NCBI GenBank assembly: GCA_900769545.1
Contig: CAAGGZ010000129.1
Location: 1 to 6,608 of the forward strand
DNA from: Clostridia bacterium
GTDB lineage: Bacteria > Bacillota > Clostridia > Christensenellales > Borkfalkiaceae
Direction of reading: 5' to 3'
DNA: 6,608 bases
The number at the start of each line of letters is the position of its first letter. Position 1 is the first letter of the stretch. The position numbers and the translations under genes are program-made. This document shows, one piece after another, positions 1 to 6,608 of this stretch. The notes beneath the pieces are model-generated. The model searched no databases, was not told where the DNA came from, and worked only from the letters and a program-made list of their open reading frames with translations.

Positions 1-2166
1 ACGGGTGCTTACGATCAATACCTGGGTGGTATTAAATGGGTTGATACGGTATGGGGTGATAATGCACCTAACAGTGCGCCCACACTTGTAAGTTACACCA
101 CGATCAGTGAACAGGCAGGCAAGTGGATTACCGTTTCCTTTGAGGCGACGGTAAGAAACTTTTCCGTTTTGTGTTCTTCTAATGAATATGCGTTGGTGGA
201 TCTTTCTCAATACGGCAACGCGGTATATCTCTTCGCAAAGGACTTCAAGTCCGCAGCATCGTTCTATTATAGAAACGTAGTAATCACTGCAGACGGTGTA
301 GACGTAGCCGTTAAAGATGACTACACGCCGGAAGTTTATACTTCTAACGGTAAAAATATCACAGATTATTCGATTGTAGTTTCCGATACCGCCAGCAAAT
401 CTACGCAATATGCGGCAACGATTTTGCAGGCAAGACTTCGTGATGCGCTTGGCGTTGACCTTGCGGTTATCACCGACGCAACGGAAAAACAGCCGTATGA
501 AATTATTTTGGGTAAAACCAACAGAGATGAATGTTCTGTAATCGATTTCAGCCTTTTAGACAGCGAGAGCTTCCGTGTTCAAAACGTTGGGTACGATTTG
601 GTGATTGCTGGCAATGAAAGAGGGGCTTTATACGGCGTATATGCCTACTTAGAAGCGTTAGGGTATAGATTCTATACGGTAGACGTGGAAAGAATTCCCG
701 CGGCGGAAGATATTTTTGTTCCTGCTTCGATTGAATTGACTTGGACGCCTACTTTTGAATATCGTGAAACGATGTATGAAATGACTTGGGATGAGGAATG
801 GGCGGTTAGCCAACGCGTAAACAGCGACTTCATGAGAGGCGACTTGAAGGCAGATTCTCAATACGGCGGTTTTGTGGGCTACGTTGGCGGAAACAATTGG
901 ACCGTTCATACCCTTTGGCGTTTGCTCCCTGAATCGGAATTCTCGGCGAACCCTACATATTTCGCAGAGCTTAACGGTGAGAGAAACGCTAAGAATTCCG
1001 ACGGGCATTACAATCAGCCTTGTTTATCGAGCGAAGGCGCATATCAGCTCATTTTGAAGAACGCGCTTGCTATGATTGCTTCGGATAGAAAGGCAAATAT
1101 CATCTCCATTTCCGAAAATGACGGCGGCGATTACTGTACCTGCTCGGCTTGTCAAGCCAGCTATGCTCAGTACGGCGTAAGCGGTACGTTCTTTAGATTT
1201 ATTAATAGAATCGCCGGCGATATCGCTAAGGTATATCCCGACGTTTACGTAGATACGCTTTCCTATGCAATGTCAAAAGAAGTGCCTACGGGGATCACGC
1301 TTGCGGAGAACGTAATCGTTCGCGTTTGTCCGAGAATGTGTAATTTCTGCACGGATCCTTCTACGTGTGAAAATCTTGCGGCGGATCAACAGCGTATCAA
1401 AGACTTCGTAGCAATTTGCGACAACGTTTACGTATGGTGCTATCCCATCAACTGGGGTAACTTGTTTGCTTCCTTGCCCAACTACAATGAAATGCGCAAC
1501 AATATTAGATTTTTCGCAATGGCAGGTGTGAAGGGCATCTATGCGGAAGGTTATCCGAAGGAAAATCCTGAATTCGGTGAATTGAAGGCTTATCTCATGG
1601 CGAAGCTTTTGCAGAACCCTACGATGTCCAAGGCGGAATATGAATATCATCTCAACGATTTCTTGCAGGGCTACTATGGCGAAGCGGCGGAATATATCGC
1701 GAAATACATCAGCCTTACCGAAGAAATGATTGATAAGAGAATGGAAAGCGGTCACTTGGATAAGTATTATACGGTTGAAGAGAACTTTGTATTCACTTGG
1801 AACAGTTCTACCAAGACCTATGATATGACGTATATCAATCAGATTAACGCGTTGTGGGATGCGGCTCTTGCAAGCGTTGAAAACGGGAGCACGCAGTGGC
1901 ATAACGTAAAGAAATCCATGACCCACTGGACGTATATCGAACTTTGCAATACGATGGATAAGCGTTATCAGAATGGTACTGCGGAAGAAAAGGCTGCGCT
2001 TGTGGCAAGAAACGAAGCGTTGTATAACGACCTTGTATACTACGGTATAACGCGTATTTTCGATAACAGCCACGATCTTATTGAAGTGACCGACTTTACC
2101 AAATCTCCTAACAAAGACAATGGGGATTGGTTTAACGAAAAATGGACAATAGGGGATCTCATATGA
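1..2166 (+). CDS. DUF4838-domain putative glycoside hydrolase, surface protein (5' end outside the window)
   Basis: The reading frame is open from base 1, so the gene starts upstream; 721 codons are visible and the TTG at 169 is internal, not a start. Residues 1-96 look like the end of a beta-sandwich carbohydrate-binding module (GKWITVSFEA; later FYYRNVVI). Residues about 118-245 resemble the alpha-glucuronidase (GH67) N-terminal-type domain, with the hallmark NERGALYGVYAYLEALGY at nt 613-666. Residues about 300-570 match DUF4838, a TIM-barrel-type putative glycosidase domain, including SENDGGDYCTCSACQA (nt 1111-1158). A helix-rich tail follows and ends at TGA. Two cysteine clusters are seen, with codons at 1135/1141/1150 and 1327/1339/1348/1366. 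The protein probably acts outside the cell on a complex glycan, but the reaction and substrate are unknown for most DUF4838 proteins. The stop overlaps the next start (ATGA), which suggests co-expression with the sugar importer. The family call is firm; enzymatic activity is inferred. Confidence 0.88.
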   Translation, partial: TGAYDQYLGGIKWVDTVWGDNAPNSAPTLVSYTTISEQAGKWITVSFEATVRNFSVLCSSNEYALVDLSQYGNAVYLFAKDFKSAASFYYRNVVITADGVDVAVKDDYTPEVYTSNGKNITDYSIVVSDTASKSTQYAATILQARLRDALGVDLAVITDATEKQPYEIILGKTNRDECSVIDFSLLDSESFRVQNVGYDLVIAGNERGALYGVYAYLEALGYRFYTVDVERIPAAEDIFVPASIELTWTPTFEYRETMYEMTWDEEWAVSQRVNSDFMRGDLKADSQYGGFVGYVGGNNWTVHTLWRLLPESEFSANPTYFAELNGERNAKNSDGHYNQPCLSSEGAYQLILKNALAMIASDRKANIISISENDGGDYCTCSACQASYAQYGVSGTFFRFINRIAGDIAKVYPDVYVDTLSYAMSKEVPTGITLAENVIVRVCPRMCNFCTDPSTCENLAADQQRIKDFVAICDNVYVWCYPINWGNLFASLPNYNEMRNNIRFFAMAGVKGIYAEGYPKENPEFGELKAYLMAKLLQNPTMSKAEYEYHLNDFLQGYYGEAAEYIAKYISLTEEMIDKRMESGHLDKYYTVEENFVFTWNSSTKTYDMTYINQINALWDAALASVENGSTQWHNVKKSMTHWTYIELCNTMDKRYQNGTAEEKAALVARNEALYNDLVYYGITRIFDNSHDLIEVTDFTKSPNKDNGDWFNEKWTIGDLI
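2151..2156 (+). promoter_or_regulatory. Ribosome binding site that decides the permease start
   Basis: AGGGGA lies inside the last codons of the DUF4838 gene, 6 bases before the ATG at 2163. It favours that ATG over the in-frame ATG at 2142, which would have the Shine-Dalgarno sequence inside its own coding region and would add seven residues (MDNRGSH) with no family support. The stop and start overlap as ATGA at 2163-2166, so translational coupling is likely. Confidence 0.7.
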
Positions 2167-3086
2167 TAAGTCAAAACGAAGCCTTGATGATTAAAAAGAA
2201 ACAGAAAATCAAAGAGTTGCTTTGTATATGGTCGATTTTGATTATTCCGTTGATAACGCTTTGCGTTTTCTGGGTGTATGGTACGATTCAATCGGTGCCT
2301 ATTGCCTTCGAGCATAGATTTAACGACGGAACAATCGAATACGATTTCAGTAACTTCCAATACATTATTTCAACGTTTAGCGAGCCAAACAGTATTCTTT
2401 TGCAAGCTTTAACGAATACGCTTATCTATTGGTCTGTCGGCTTCTTCTTTCTTATGCCGGCCTGTTTCTTGATGGCGTTTTTCCTTTACAAAAAGATAAC
2501 AGGGTATAAATTCTTTAGACTGGTGTTCTTTTTCCCTTCGATTATATCCAGTGTAATCATTGCTTCATTTTTCAAGTATATTTTTGGACCTGGCGGTCAA
2601 ATTCCATATATTTGGGAAAAAGTATTTGGAAAGGCAGACGTTTTATTCTTAGCTGACTCTAATTATGCTTTCAGTACGATGATTTTTTACAATATCTATA
2701 CGGGGCTTACGGGTTTCTTGCTCTATTGGCTGGCGTCTTATGCTCGTTTGCCTGAAGAGATTATGGAAGCGGGTAGAATAGACGGCTTGACAAGCCTTGG
2801 CGAGTTTTGGCATATAGCCGTACCGTTGATTTTACCTTTCTATGCTACGATGGCGATGCTTAGCATTACGGGTATTCTTGACGCCGGCGGTGCGGCATTG
2901 TTGTTGACGGGCGGCGCTTACGGAACGTACGATATCAGTTTCTATTTATATAAATATACGGTATCGGGGACCTTAAACGATCAAGGTATTTCCGGTGCAG
3001 TAGGCTTAATTAAAGGCGCAATGGTTTTACCTATCGCTTTGATTGTTAATCGTTTAGTTAATAAAGTCGAGACGGTAGAATACTAA
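2163..3086 (+). CDS. Carbohydrate ABC transporter permease, MalF/UgpA type
   Basis: This is a membrane subunit of a binding-protein-dependent sugar importer of the CUT1 type, 307 residues, a normal length. About six hydrophobic segments are visible: residues 19-40, 86-109, 117-141, 170-192, 222-248 and 278-299. The second is preceded by an extracytoplasmic stretch and by QALTNTLIYW, the usual start of the permease core. The cytoplasmic EAA loop, which contacts the ATPase, is present at residues 202-221: E202-A203-G204, D207-G208, then I218-A-V-P221. This fits EAA-x3-G-x9-I-x-L-P, with G replacing the second A and V replacing L. The start at 2163 is chosen for its ribosome binding site and the ATGA overlap; the ATG at 2142 is the alternative. 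The partner permease follows 12 bases after the stop. The family is certain, but the substrate cannot be told from a permease. Confidence 0.95.
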   Translation: MISQNEALMIKKKQKIKELLCIWSILIIPLITLCVFWVYGTIQSVPIAFEHRFNDGTIEYDFSNFQYIISTFSEPNSILLQALTNTLIYWSVGFFFLMPACFLMAFFLYKKITGYKFFRLVFFFPSIISSVIIASFFKYIFGPGGQIPYIWEKVFGKADVLFLADSNYAFSTMIFYNIYTGLTGFLLYWLASYARLPEEIMEAGRIDGLTSLGEFWHIAVPLILPFYATMAMLSITGILDAGGAALLLTGGAYGTYDISFYLYKYTVSGTLNDQGISGAVGLIKGAMVLPIALIVNRLVNKVETVEY

Positions 3087-3091
3087 GGAGG
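3087..3091 (+). promoter_or_regulatory. Ribosome binding site of second permease
   Basis: GGAGG follows directly after the TAA of the first permease, with 7 bases to the ATG at 3099. This is the best match to the consensus in the window and fixes the start of the second permease. Confidence 0.8.
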
Positions 3092-3098
3092 AAAGTAG

Positions 3099-3983
3099 AT
3101 GCGGCAAATTTTTAAGACGAAAAAGACGCTGGTTAAAAGAACAAAAGCAGAAAAAATATTATTTGCATTTGTCTTTGTATTTTTTAGCGTTTATGCATTG
3201 ATGCTTATCTATCCTGTGGTTTGGGGTTTTGCGTCTAGTTTCAAAACGATAGACGACTATTTCGATAATCGTTTTGGCCTTCCCGTAAAATGGATTTTTG
3301 AAAACTATCCCAAGGCGATAGAAATTATCGAAGACAAGGGTACCGGCATGACGTTTATTCAAATGGCATGGAACAGTATTTGGTTTTCGGTCGGTAGCGC
3401 TTGGATCAATATGGAATTTATTTCCGCCTACGCATACGTATTAAATAAATATAAATTCAAAGGCAGAAATTTCCTTTACGGTTTATGTTTGTTTATCATG
3501 AGTGTACCTATCGGCGCATCTTTCGTATCTACCTACCGTTTATATTATGCTTTGCATTTGGCGAATTCCTATTTGATTTTGATTACGTCAACTTCGGTTT
3601 ACGGTATGAACTTAATGCTCTTCCATTCGTATTATTCTAATATTTCCAACAGCTATATGGAAGCGGCGAAAATCGACGGGGCAAATTTCTATCAAATATA
3701 TTTCAAAATTATGCGTCAGCAGGCAAGCCCCTTGGCGTTGACGTTAGGGTTATTGCTGTTTATCAATAAATGGAACGATTATATGAGTCCATTGTTGTAT
3801 TTGCCTGAAAAGCCGACGCTGGCAACAGGTTTGTATAGATATCAAACGATTGTAGAACGTAACGGTAACTATCCGGTTTTATTTGCCGGCTTATTCATGT
3901 GTTTATTACCTATCTTGATTATATTTACCATCTTTAGCGACAAGATGATGAACAACATCAATATAGGTGGATTGAAAGGATAA
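3099..3983 (+). CDS. Carbohydrate ABC transporter permease, MalG/UgpE type
   Basis: This is the second membrane subunit of the same importer, 294 residues, usual for the family. The N-terminus is basic (KTKKTLVKRTKAEK), followed by a first membrane segment at residues 20-44 ending in the family-typical YPVVWGFASSFK. Other hydrophobic stretches lie at about 92-114, 126-144, 157-176, 211-222 and 257-280. The EAA loop is clear at residues 188-211: E188-A189-A190, K-I-D193-G194-A195, I204. The first proline of the usual I-x-L-P-x3-P ending is replaced (I-M-R-Q-Q-A-S-P), while P211 is kept. Further MalG-type marks are FINKWNDYMSPLLYL (221-235) and the C-terminal INIGGLKG. It pairs with the preceding permease and is followed after 20 bases by the binding protein. 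Substrate unknown. Confidence 0.95.
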   Translation: MRQIFKTKKTLVKRTKAEKILFAFVFVFFSVYALMLIYPVVWGFASSFKTIDDYFDNRFGLPVKWIFENYPKAIEIIEDKGTGMTFIQMAWNSIWFSVGSAWINMEFISAYAYVLNKYKFKGRNFLYGLCLFIMSVPIGASFVSTYRLYYALHLANSYLILITSTSVYGMNLMLFHSYYSNISNSYMEAAKIDGANFYQIYFKIMRQQASPLALTLGLLLFINKWNDYMSPLLYLPEKPTLATGLYRYQTIVERNGNYPVLFAGLFMCLLPILIIFTIFSDKMMNNINIGGLKG

Positions 3984-3990
3984 TATATTA

Positions 3991-3996
3991 AAGGAG
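3991..3996 (+). promoter_or_regulatory. Ribosome binding site of solute-binding protein
   Basis: AAGGAG lies 7 bases before the ATG at 4004, in the 20-base gap after the second permease. It fixes the start that leaves a complete lipoprotein signal peptide. Confidence 0.8.
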
Positions 3997-4003
3997 AAAA
4001 TTT

Positions 4004-5545
4004 ATGAGCATTTTCAAAAAAGCAATTGCAGGTATTTGCTGTCTTTGCACCGTATTTTCGATGGTGGCATGCGGCGGCGGTGGGAGCAGTTTCCAAAGCG
4101 AATTCGTCGATTTGGAACAAGACATTTTGTCGGGTTCGTTGAATATCAGAGTTTGGGACGGCGGTTTCGGTCTTAAATGGCTTGATAACGTCATCGTCGA
4201 ATTTAACGAAAAATATCCCGACGTTGATATAGAAGTATTTGATTCTACAGAAAGACAACAGGTTTTTGGGGATATCGTAGGGAAAGGTGAAAAATACGAT
4301 ATTATTTTCTCGGACGCTCTTTTGTCGGATTATGCGGAAGAATGTCTCGAACCCATCGACGACGTATATGCTTATACGAATAAGGGTGAATCTTCGTCGG
4401 TTGGCGATAAATTGATTGATATTTATCGCGAATACTTAAACAACAAAGGTCATTATTATCAACTTCCTTCGCAAGTTGGTACGTACGGTATCGTATATAA
4501 TAATGATTACATTAAAGATGATCAGATTCCCGTTACGACGGAAGAATTAAAAGCATTGTGCAAAACGATTAAGGGCGTTAAACCTTTTATCTTCTCAGGT
4601 GAAGCGGGTACGAACTATTGGAATTATATCTATTCTACTTGGTTTGCGCAATATGAAGGCAGAGCGGCGTACTCGGCATCGTTGTCCGGTCAAATTATTG
4701 ATGAAACGGGCGCGTTGAAGTATGATCCGAAATCTACCTATTTAGATGGCAGTTTGAAGGCAATGCAGGTTTGCGAAGATTTATTGTGGTATAGCAACAA
4801 TAATATCGTAACCAATTCTACCGGTTTACAATTCATTATAGCGCAAAGAGACTTTTTGAAAGGTCAAGCGGCGATGATGTATAACGGCTCTTGGCTCTTC
4901 AACGAAATGGAATTGATGTTCCCCAACGGGCCCGAATCTGACTTCAAGATGATGAAAGTTCCCGTAATCAGCGCAATTAGAGAAAAATGTACGACGATAG
5001 AAGATGATGCGGAACTTGCGGCTCTGGTAAGAGCAATTGACGCAGGCGAAACGAGCTTTGACGGTGTAAACGAAGCAGACTTTGCTACGGTAAAAGACGC
5101 AAGAAGCTTTTTCTATGCAGGCGCCGAAGGCGCAACGGGCGTAGTCCCTATCAATGCGCGTAACAAGCAGCTTGCAAAGCGTTTCTTGTCCTTCATGTAT
5201 TCGGAAGTAGGTATTGAAGCGCACGCTTCGTCGATGGTAGGTTGTATCTTACCTGTAAAGAACTTCAACGTAGATATTGACACGGACAATACGTTTATGG
5301 AAACGTCCTATCAAATCTTATTGAACAACGAAGTATTCTTCAATAACCCTGTAATTGCCGTTGAGCCTACTTGTACGGACACGGTTGCAGGCATGATCGA
5401 AAAACAGTTCGGTTCGCAAAATTCTGCCGATAGAACGAGAGCGGTCGATTCTTTTGAAGCAAAGAAAACTTTGTGGACGCAAAACGATAACGAAAAATTC
5501 TGGAATACCCTTATCAGCATGGGTTATATCAAAGAAAGACCGTAA
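4004..5545 (+). CDS. Extracellular solute-binding lipoprotein, family 1 (sugar ABC importer)
   Basis: This is the substrate-capturing subunit of the importer, 513 residues, somewhat longer than the common 400-450. Residues 1-22 form a lipoprotein signal peptide (basic FKK, hydrophobic core) ending at M-V-A-C23, after which a GGGGSS linker should leave the protein lipid-anchored on the outer face of the membrane. The mature part opens with a beta strand (LNIRVWDGG, 46-54), then FNEKYPDVDIEVFD (67-80) and YDIIFSD (98-104), the usual first lobe. LKGQAAMMYNGSW (285-297) is the family 1 signature and usually lies near the sugar-binding cleft. An acidic segment at about 325-368 (TIEDDAELAALVRAID) adds length. 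LAKRFLSFMYSEVG (390-403) is the typical late helix. Aromatic residues are abundant, as expected of a glycan binder. The gene lies after both permeases and ends in tandem stops (TAATAA). The family is sure; the ligand is unknown, probably an oligosaccharide. Confidence 0.95.
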   Translation: MSIFKKAIAGICCLCTVFSMVACGGGGSSFQSEFVDLEQDILSGSLNIRVWDGGFGLKWLDNVIVEFNEKYPDVDIEVFDSTERQQVFGDIVGKGEKYDIIFSDALLSDYAEECLEPIDDVYAYTNKGESSSVGDKLIDIYREYLNNKGHYYQLPSQVGTYGIVYNNDYIKDDQIPVTTEELKALCKTIKGVKPFIFSGEAGTNYWNYIYSTWFAQYEGRAAYSASLSGQIIDETGALKYDPKSTYLDGSLKAMQVCEDLLWYSNNNIVTNSTGLQFIIAQRDFLKGQAAMMYNGSWLFNEMELMFPNGPESDFKMMKVPVISAIREKCTTIEDDAELAALVRAIDAGETSFDGVNEADFATVKDARSFFYAGAEGATGVVPINARNKQLAKRFLSFMYSEVGIEAHASSMVGCILPVKNFNVDIDTDNTFMETSYQILLNNEVFFNNPVIAVEPTCTDTVAGMIEKQFGSQNSADRTRAVDSFEAKKTLWTQNDNEKFWNTLISMGYIKERP

Positions 5546-5602
5546 TAACGGGTAATAAATCCGATAAGGATTGATTATAAAAATAATAGAAAAGGAGAAA
5601 AG
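5546..5602 (+). other. Short intergenic gap with a weak hairpin
   Basis: This is the longest non-coding stretch in the window, 57 bases and A+T-rich. It contains a 5-base-pair inverted repeat, AATCC (5558-5562) and GGATT (5568-5572), with a 5-base loop. No run of T follows, so it is not a rho-independent terminator, and no convincing -35/-10 pair is visible. Read-through into the downstream lipoprotein gene is therefore the simplest reading. Confidence 0.4.
5593..5597 (+). promoter_or_regulatory. Ribosome binding site of downstream lipoprotein
   Basis: AGGAG lies 5 bases before the ATG at 5603. Together with the signal peptide encoded right after that ATG, it supports this start. Confidence 0.75.
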
Positions 5603-6608
5603 ATGAAGAAACTTTTAATTGCAGCTTGCGCTATTGCGGCGACTTGTATAATGTTTCCCGGGTGTGATTTCTTAAATGGATTGTCGGGCAGTCAGTCCGA
5701 GCAGTCGTCGGGAGATGCAAAATTGTCGGCGCCTGTCGATTTGAAGATGAACAACAAAGGCGTTTTATCTTGGGATGACGTAGAAAATGCAACGGCTTAT
5801 GAAATTGCAATCGGCGATCAAGTGAAAATAGTGGAAGATAACAAGCAAGATTTGTTTGCGCTTGTTTCCACCGCAGGCGATTATACCGTTTCCGTTTCGG
5901 CTGTGGGCGGTGAAGCGGCAACGTATGAATTTAAGGCGGTTCAATTAGCGGCACCGTCTACGCCTGTAATTGTTGAAGATCCCGAAACGCACGCAATTAA
6001 ATTCGTTTGGGAAGGCGCTGAAAATACTCGCGCATATTTGCAACAAGTAAACGATGGGAACTGGGTAAGCAACACGGAAAGCTATTATGAAATTTCTTCT
6101 ACGGGTTCTTACACGATTTCCGTAAAAGCAAAAGGTTATGCGGCAAATAACGTGCTTTATTTGGAAAGCCCGGCGTCGTCGGTTAGTGAAACGTATGAAC
6201 ATAAACAAGGTCCTGTATTGCAGTTGTTGGGCATGGAATTAATCAATTGGACGGTAGAGGACGGTGTTACGTTTGATTCTTACAACCTTTGGGTTAACGG
6301 CGAAAAAGTAAAGGAAAACGTTGAATGCGGCGAAGAAGGGTATGACATTGTTGCAAATGCGGCTGTTACCAAAACGGGCGAATACAACATTCAGCTTGAA
6401 GCCATTGACAACGGTTACTCCTATTGGAGCAATATGTTGGTGGAAGTTGGTACGTATAATATCAACGAAAACGAAATTTATTCCTTCGATAACAGAATTG
6501 CAAACTTCCCCGTAAAGAAAGACGGTATCAGCGTTTCCAACGAGCAATATCACGGCGAAAGCGGTCACTCTTTGCGTTATGATGCAACGAAGCCCGAACA
6601 AATCAACC
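5603..6608 (+). CDS. Modular surface lipoprotein with Fn3-like repeats (3' end outside the window)
   Basis: The frame is open from the ATG at 5603 to the window end, 335 codons without a stop, so the gene continues. Residues 1-20 are a signal peptide (MKKLLIAACAIAATC) with a probable lipid-attachment cysteine at C21 (F-P-G-C), then a Ser/Gln/Gly-rich linker (25-38). Three beta-sandwich repeats of Fn3-like pattern follow. They lie at about 42-113 (VLSWDDVENATAYEIAI, GDYTVSVSAVG), 115-200 (IKFVWEGAENTRAYLQQV, GSYTISVKAKG) and 204-283 (LINWTVEDGVTFDSYNLWVN, GEYNIQLEAIDNG). From about 290 the sequence IYSFDN then HGESGHSLRYD looks like the opening strands of a carbohydrate-binding module. Such repeats usually act as spacers or glycan binders on surface enzymes. 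Its place after the binding protein suggests a role in capturing or degrading the same glycan. Any catalytic domain would lie beyond the window. The lipoprotein call is strong, the repeat class moderate and the function inferred. Confidence 0.85.
   Translation, partial: MKKLLIAACAIAATCIMFPGCDFLNGLSGSQSEQSSGDAKLSAPVDLKMNNKGVLSWDDVENATAYEIAIGDQVKIVEDNKQDLFALVSTAGDYTVSVSAVGGEAATYEFKAVQLAAPSTPVIVEDPETHAIKFVWEGAENTRAYLQQVNDGNWVSNTESYYEISSTGSYTISVKAKGYAANNVLYLESPASSVSETYEHKQGPVLQLLGMELINWTVEDGVTFDSYNLWVNGEKVKENVECGEEGYDIVANAAVTKTGEYNIQLEAIDNGYSYWSNMLVEVGTYNINENEIYSFDNRIANFPVKKDGISVSNEQYHGESGHSLRYDATKPEQIN

Noticed and set aside
169..171. TTG as the start of the first gene
   Set aside because: The frame is open and domain-like upstream to base 1, no ribosome binding site precedes it, and starting there would cut a beta-sandwich module in half.
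658..1008. Minus-strand open frame of 116 codons inside the DUF4838 gene; similar ones at 1273-2073, 2040-2360, 3869-4258, 4826-5224, 5631-5921, 5945-6208 and 6239-6601
   Set aside because: Each lies opposite a well-supported plus-strand gene. Their translations are rich in Arg, His, Phe and Cys without recognisable domains, which is typical of shadow frames.
3981..3990. Perfect 10-base palindrome TAATATATTA covering the stop of the second permease
   Set aside because: A/T-only palindromes this short arise easily by chance in A+T-rich gaps, and nothing around it suggests an operator or promoter.
5542..5558. Direct repeat GTAATAA (5542-5548 and 5552-5558) after the binding-protein gene
   Set aside because: It consists mainly of stop-codon-like A+T sequence with two copies only. 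Tandem stops explain the first copy.
5558..5572. AATCC/GGATT hairpin as a transcription terminator
   Set aside because: The stem is only 5 base pairs and no T run follows. At most it is a weak processing or stability element.
5571..5600. TTGATT with following A+T-rich sequence as a promoter for the last gene
   Set aside because: At the proper 16-18 base spacing the position falls on the ribosome binding site (GGAGA), with no -10-like hexamer.

Overview
The window reads as one co-directional (+ strand) block from a low-to-moderate G+C Gram-positive bacterium, most likely an uncultured gut-type Clostridia. The support for this is strong AGGAGG-like ribosome binding sites, short or overlapping gene junctions, lipoprotein signal peptides, and a carbohydrate ABC importer with no ATPase gene beside it, as is common in Firmicutes. 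Assignment below class level would be a guess.

Layout: (1) nt 1-2166, the 3' part of a large, probably extracellular protein. It has the end of a carbohydrate-binding-like beta-sandwich, an alpha-glucuronidase-type (GH67 N-terminal-like) domain and a DUF4838 putative glycosidase domain, and its start lies upstream of the window. (2) nt 2163-3086, a sugar ABC permease of the MalF/UgpA type, overlapping the first gene by ATGA. (3) nt 3099-3983, the partner permease of the MalG/UgpE type. (4) nt 4004-5545, a lipid-anchored family 1 solute-binding protein. (5) nt 5603 to the window end, the 5' part of a second surface lipoprotein with three Fn3-like beta-sandwich repeats, followed by what looks like the beginning of a carbohydrate-binding module.

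The genes form a plausible single transcription unit. A surface glycan-acting protein (gene 1) would process or hold a complex glycan. The lipoprotein (gene 4) would capture the released oligosaccharide, and the two permeases would import it using an ATPase encoded elsewhere. Gene 5 is probably another glycan-binding or glycan-degrading surface protein. The substrate cannot be read from the sequence. The DUF4838/GH67-N architecture hints at acidic or branched glycans, but this is inference.

I saw no RNA gene, mobile element, CRISPR array, convincing promoter or rho-independent terminator. The only non-coding stretches are junctions of 12, 20 and 57 bases. The minus strand holds only shadow reading frames. 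The window looks like a Gram-positive glycan-utilisation locus built from known families, not an evident new class of system. The most notable points are the poorly characterised enzyme, the gene order, and the modular surface proteins on both sides of the importer.
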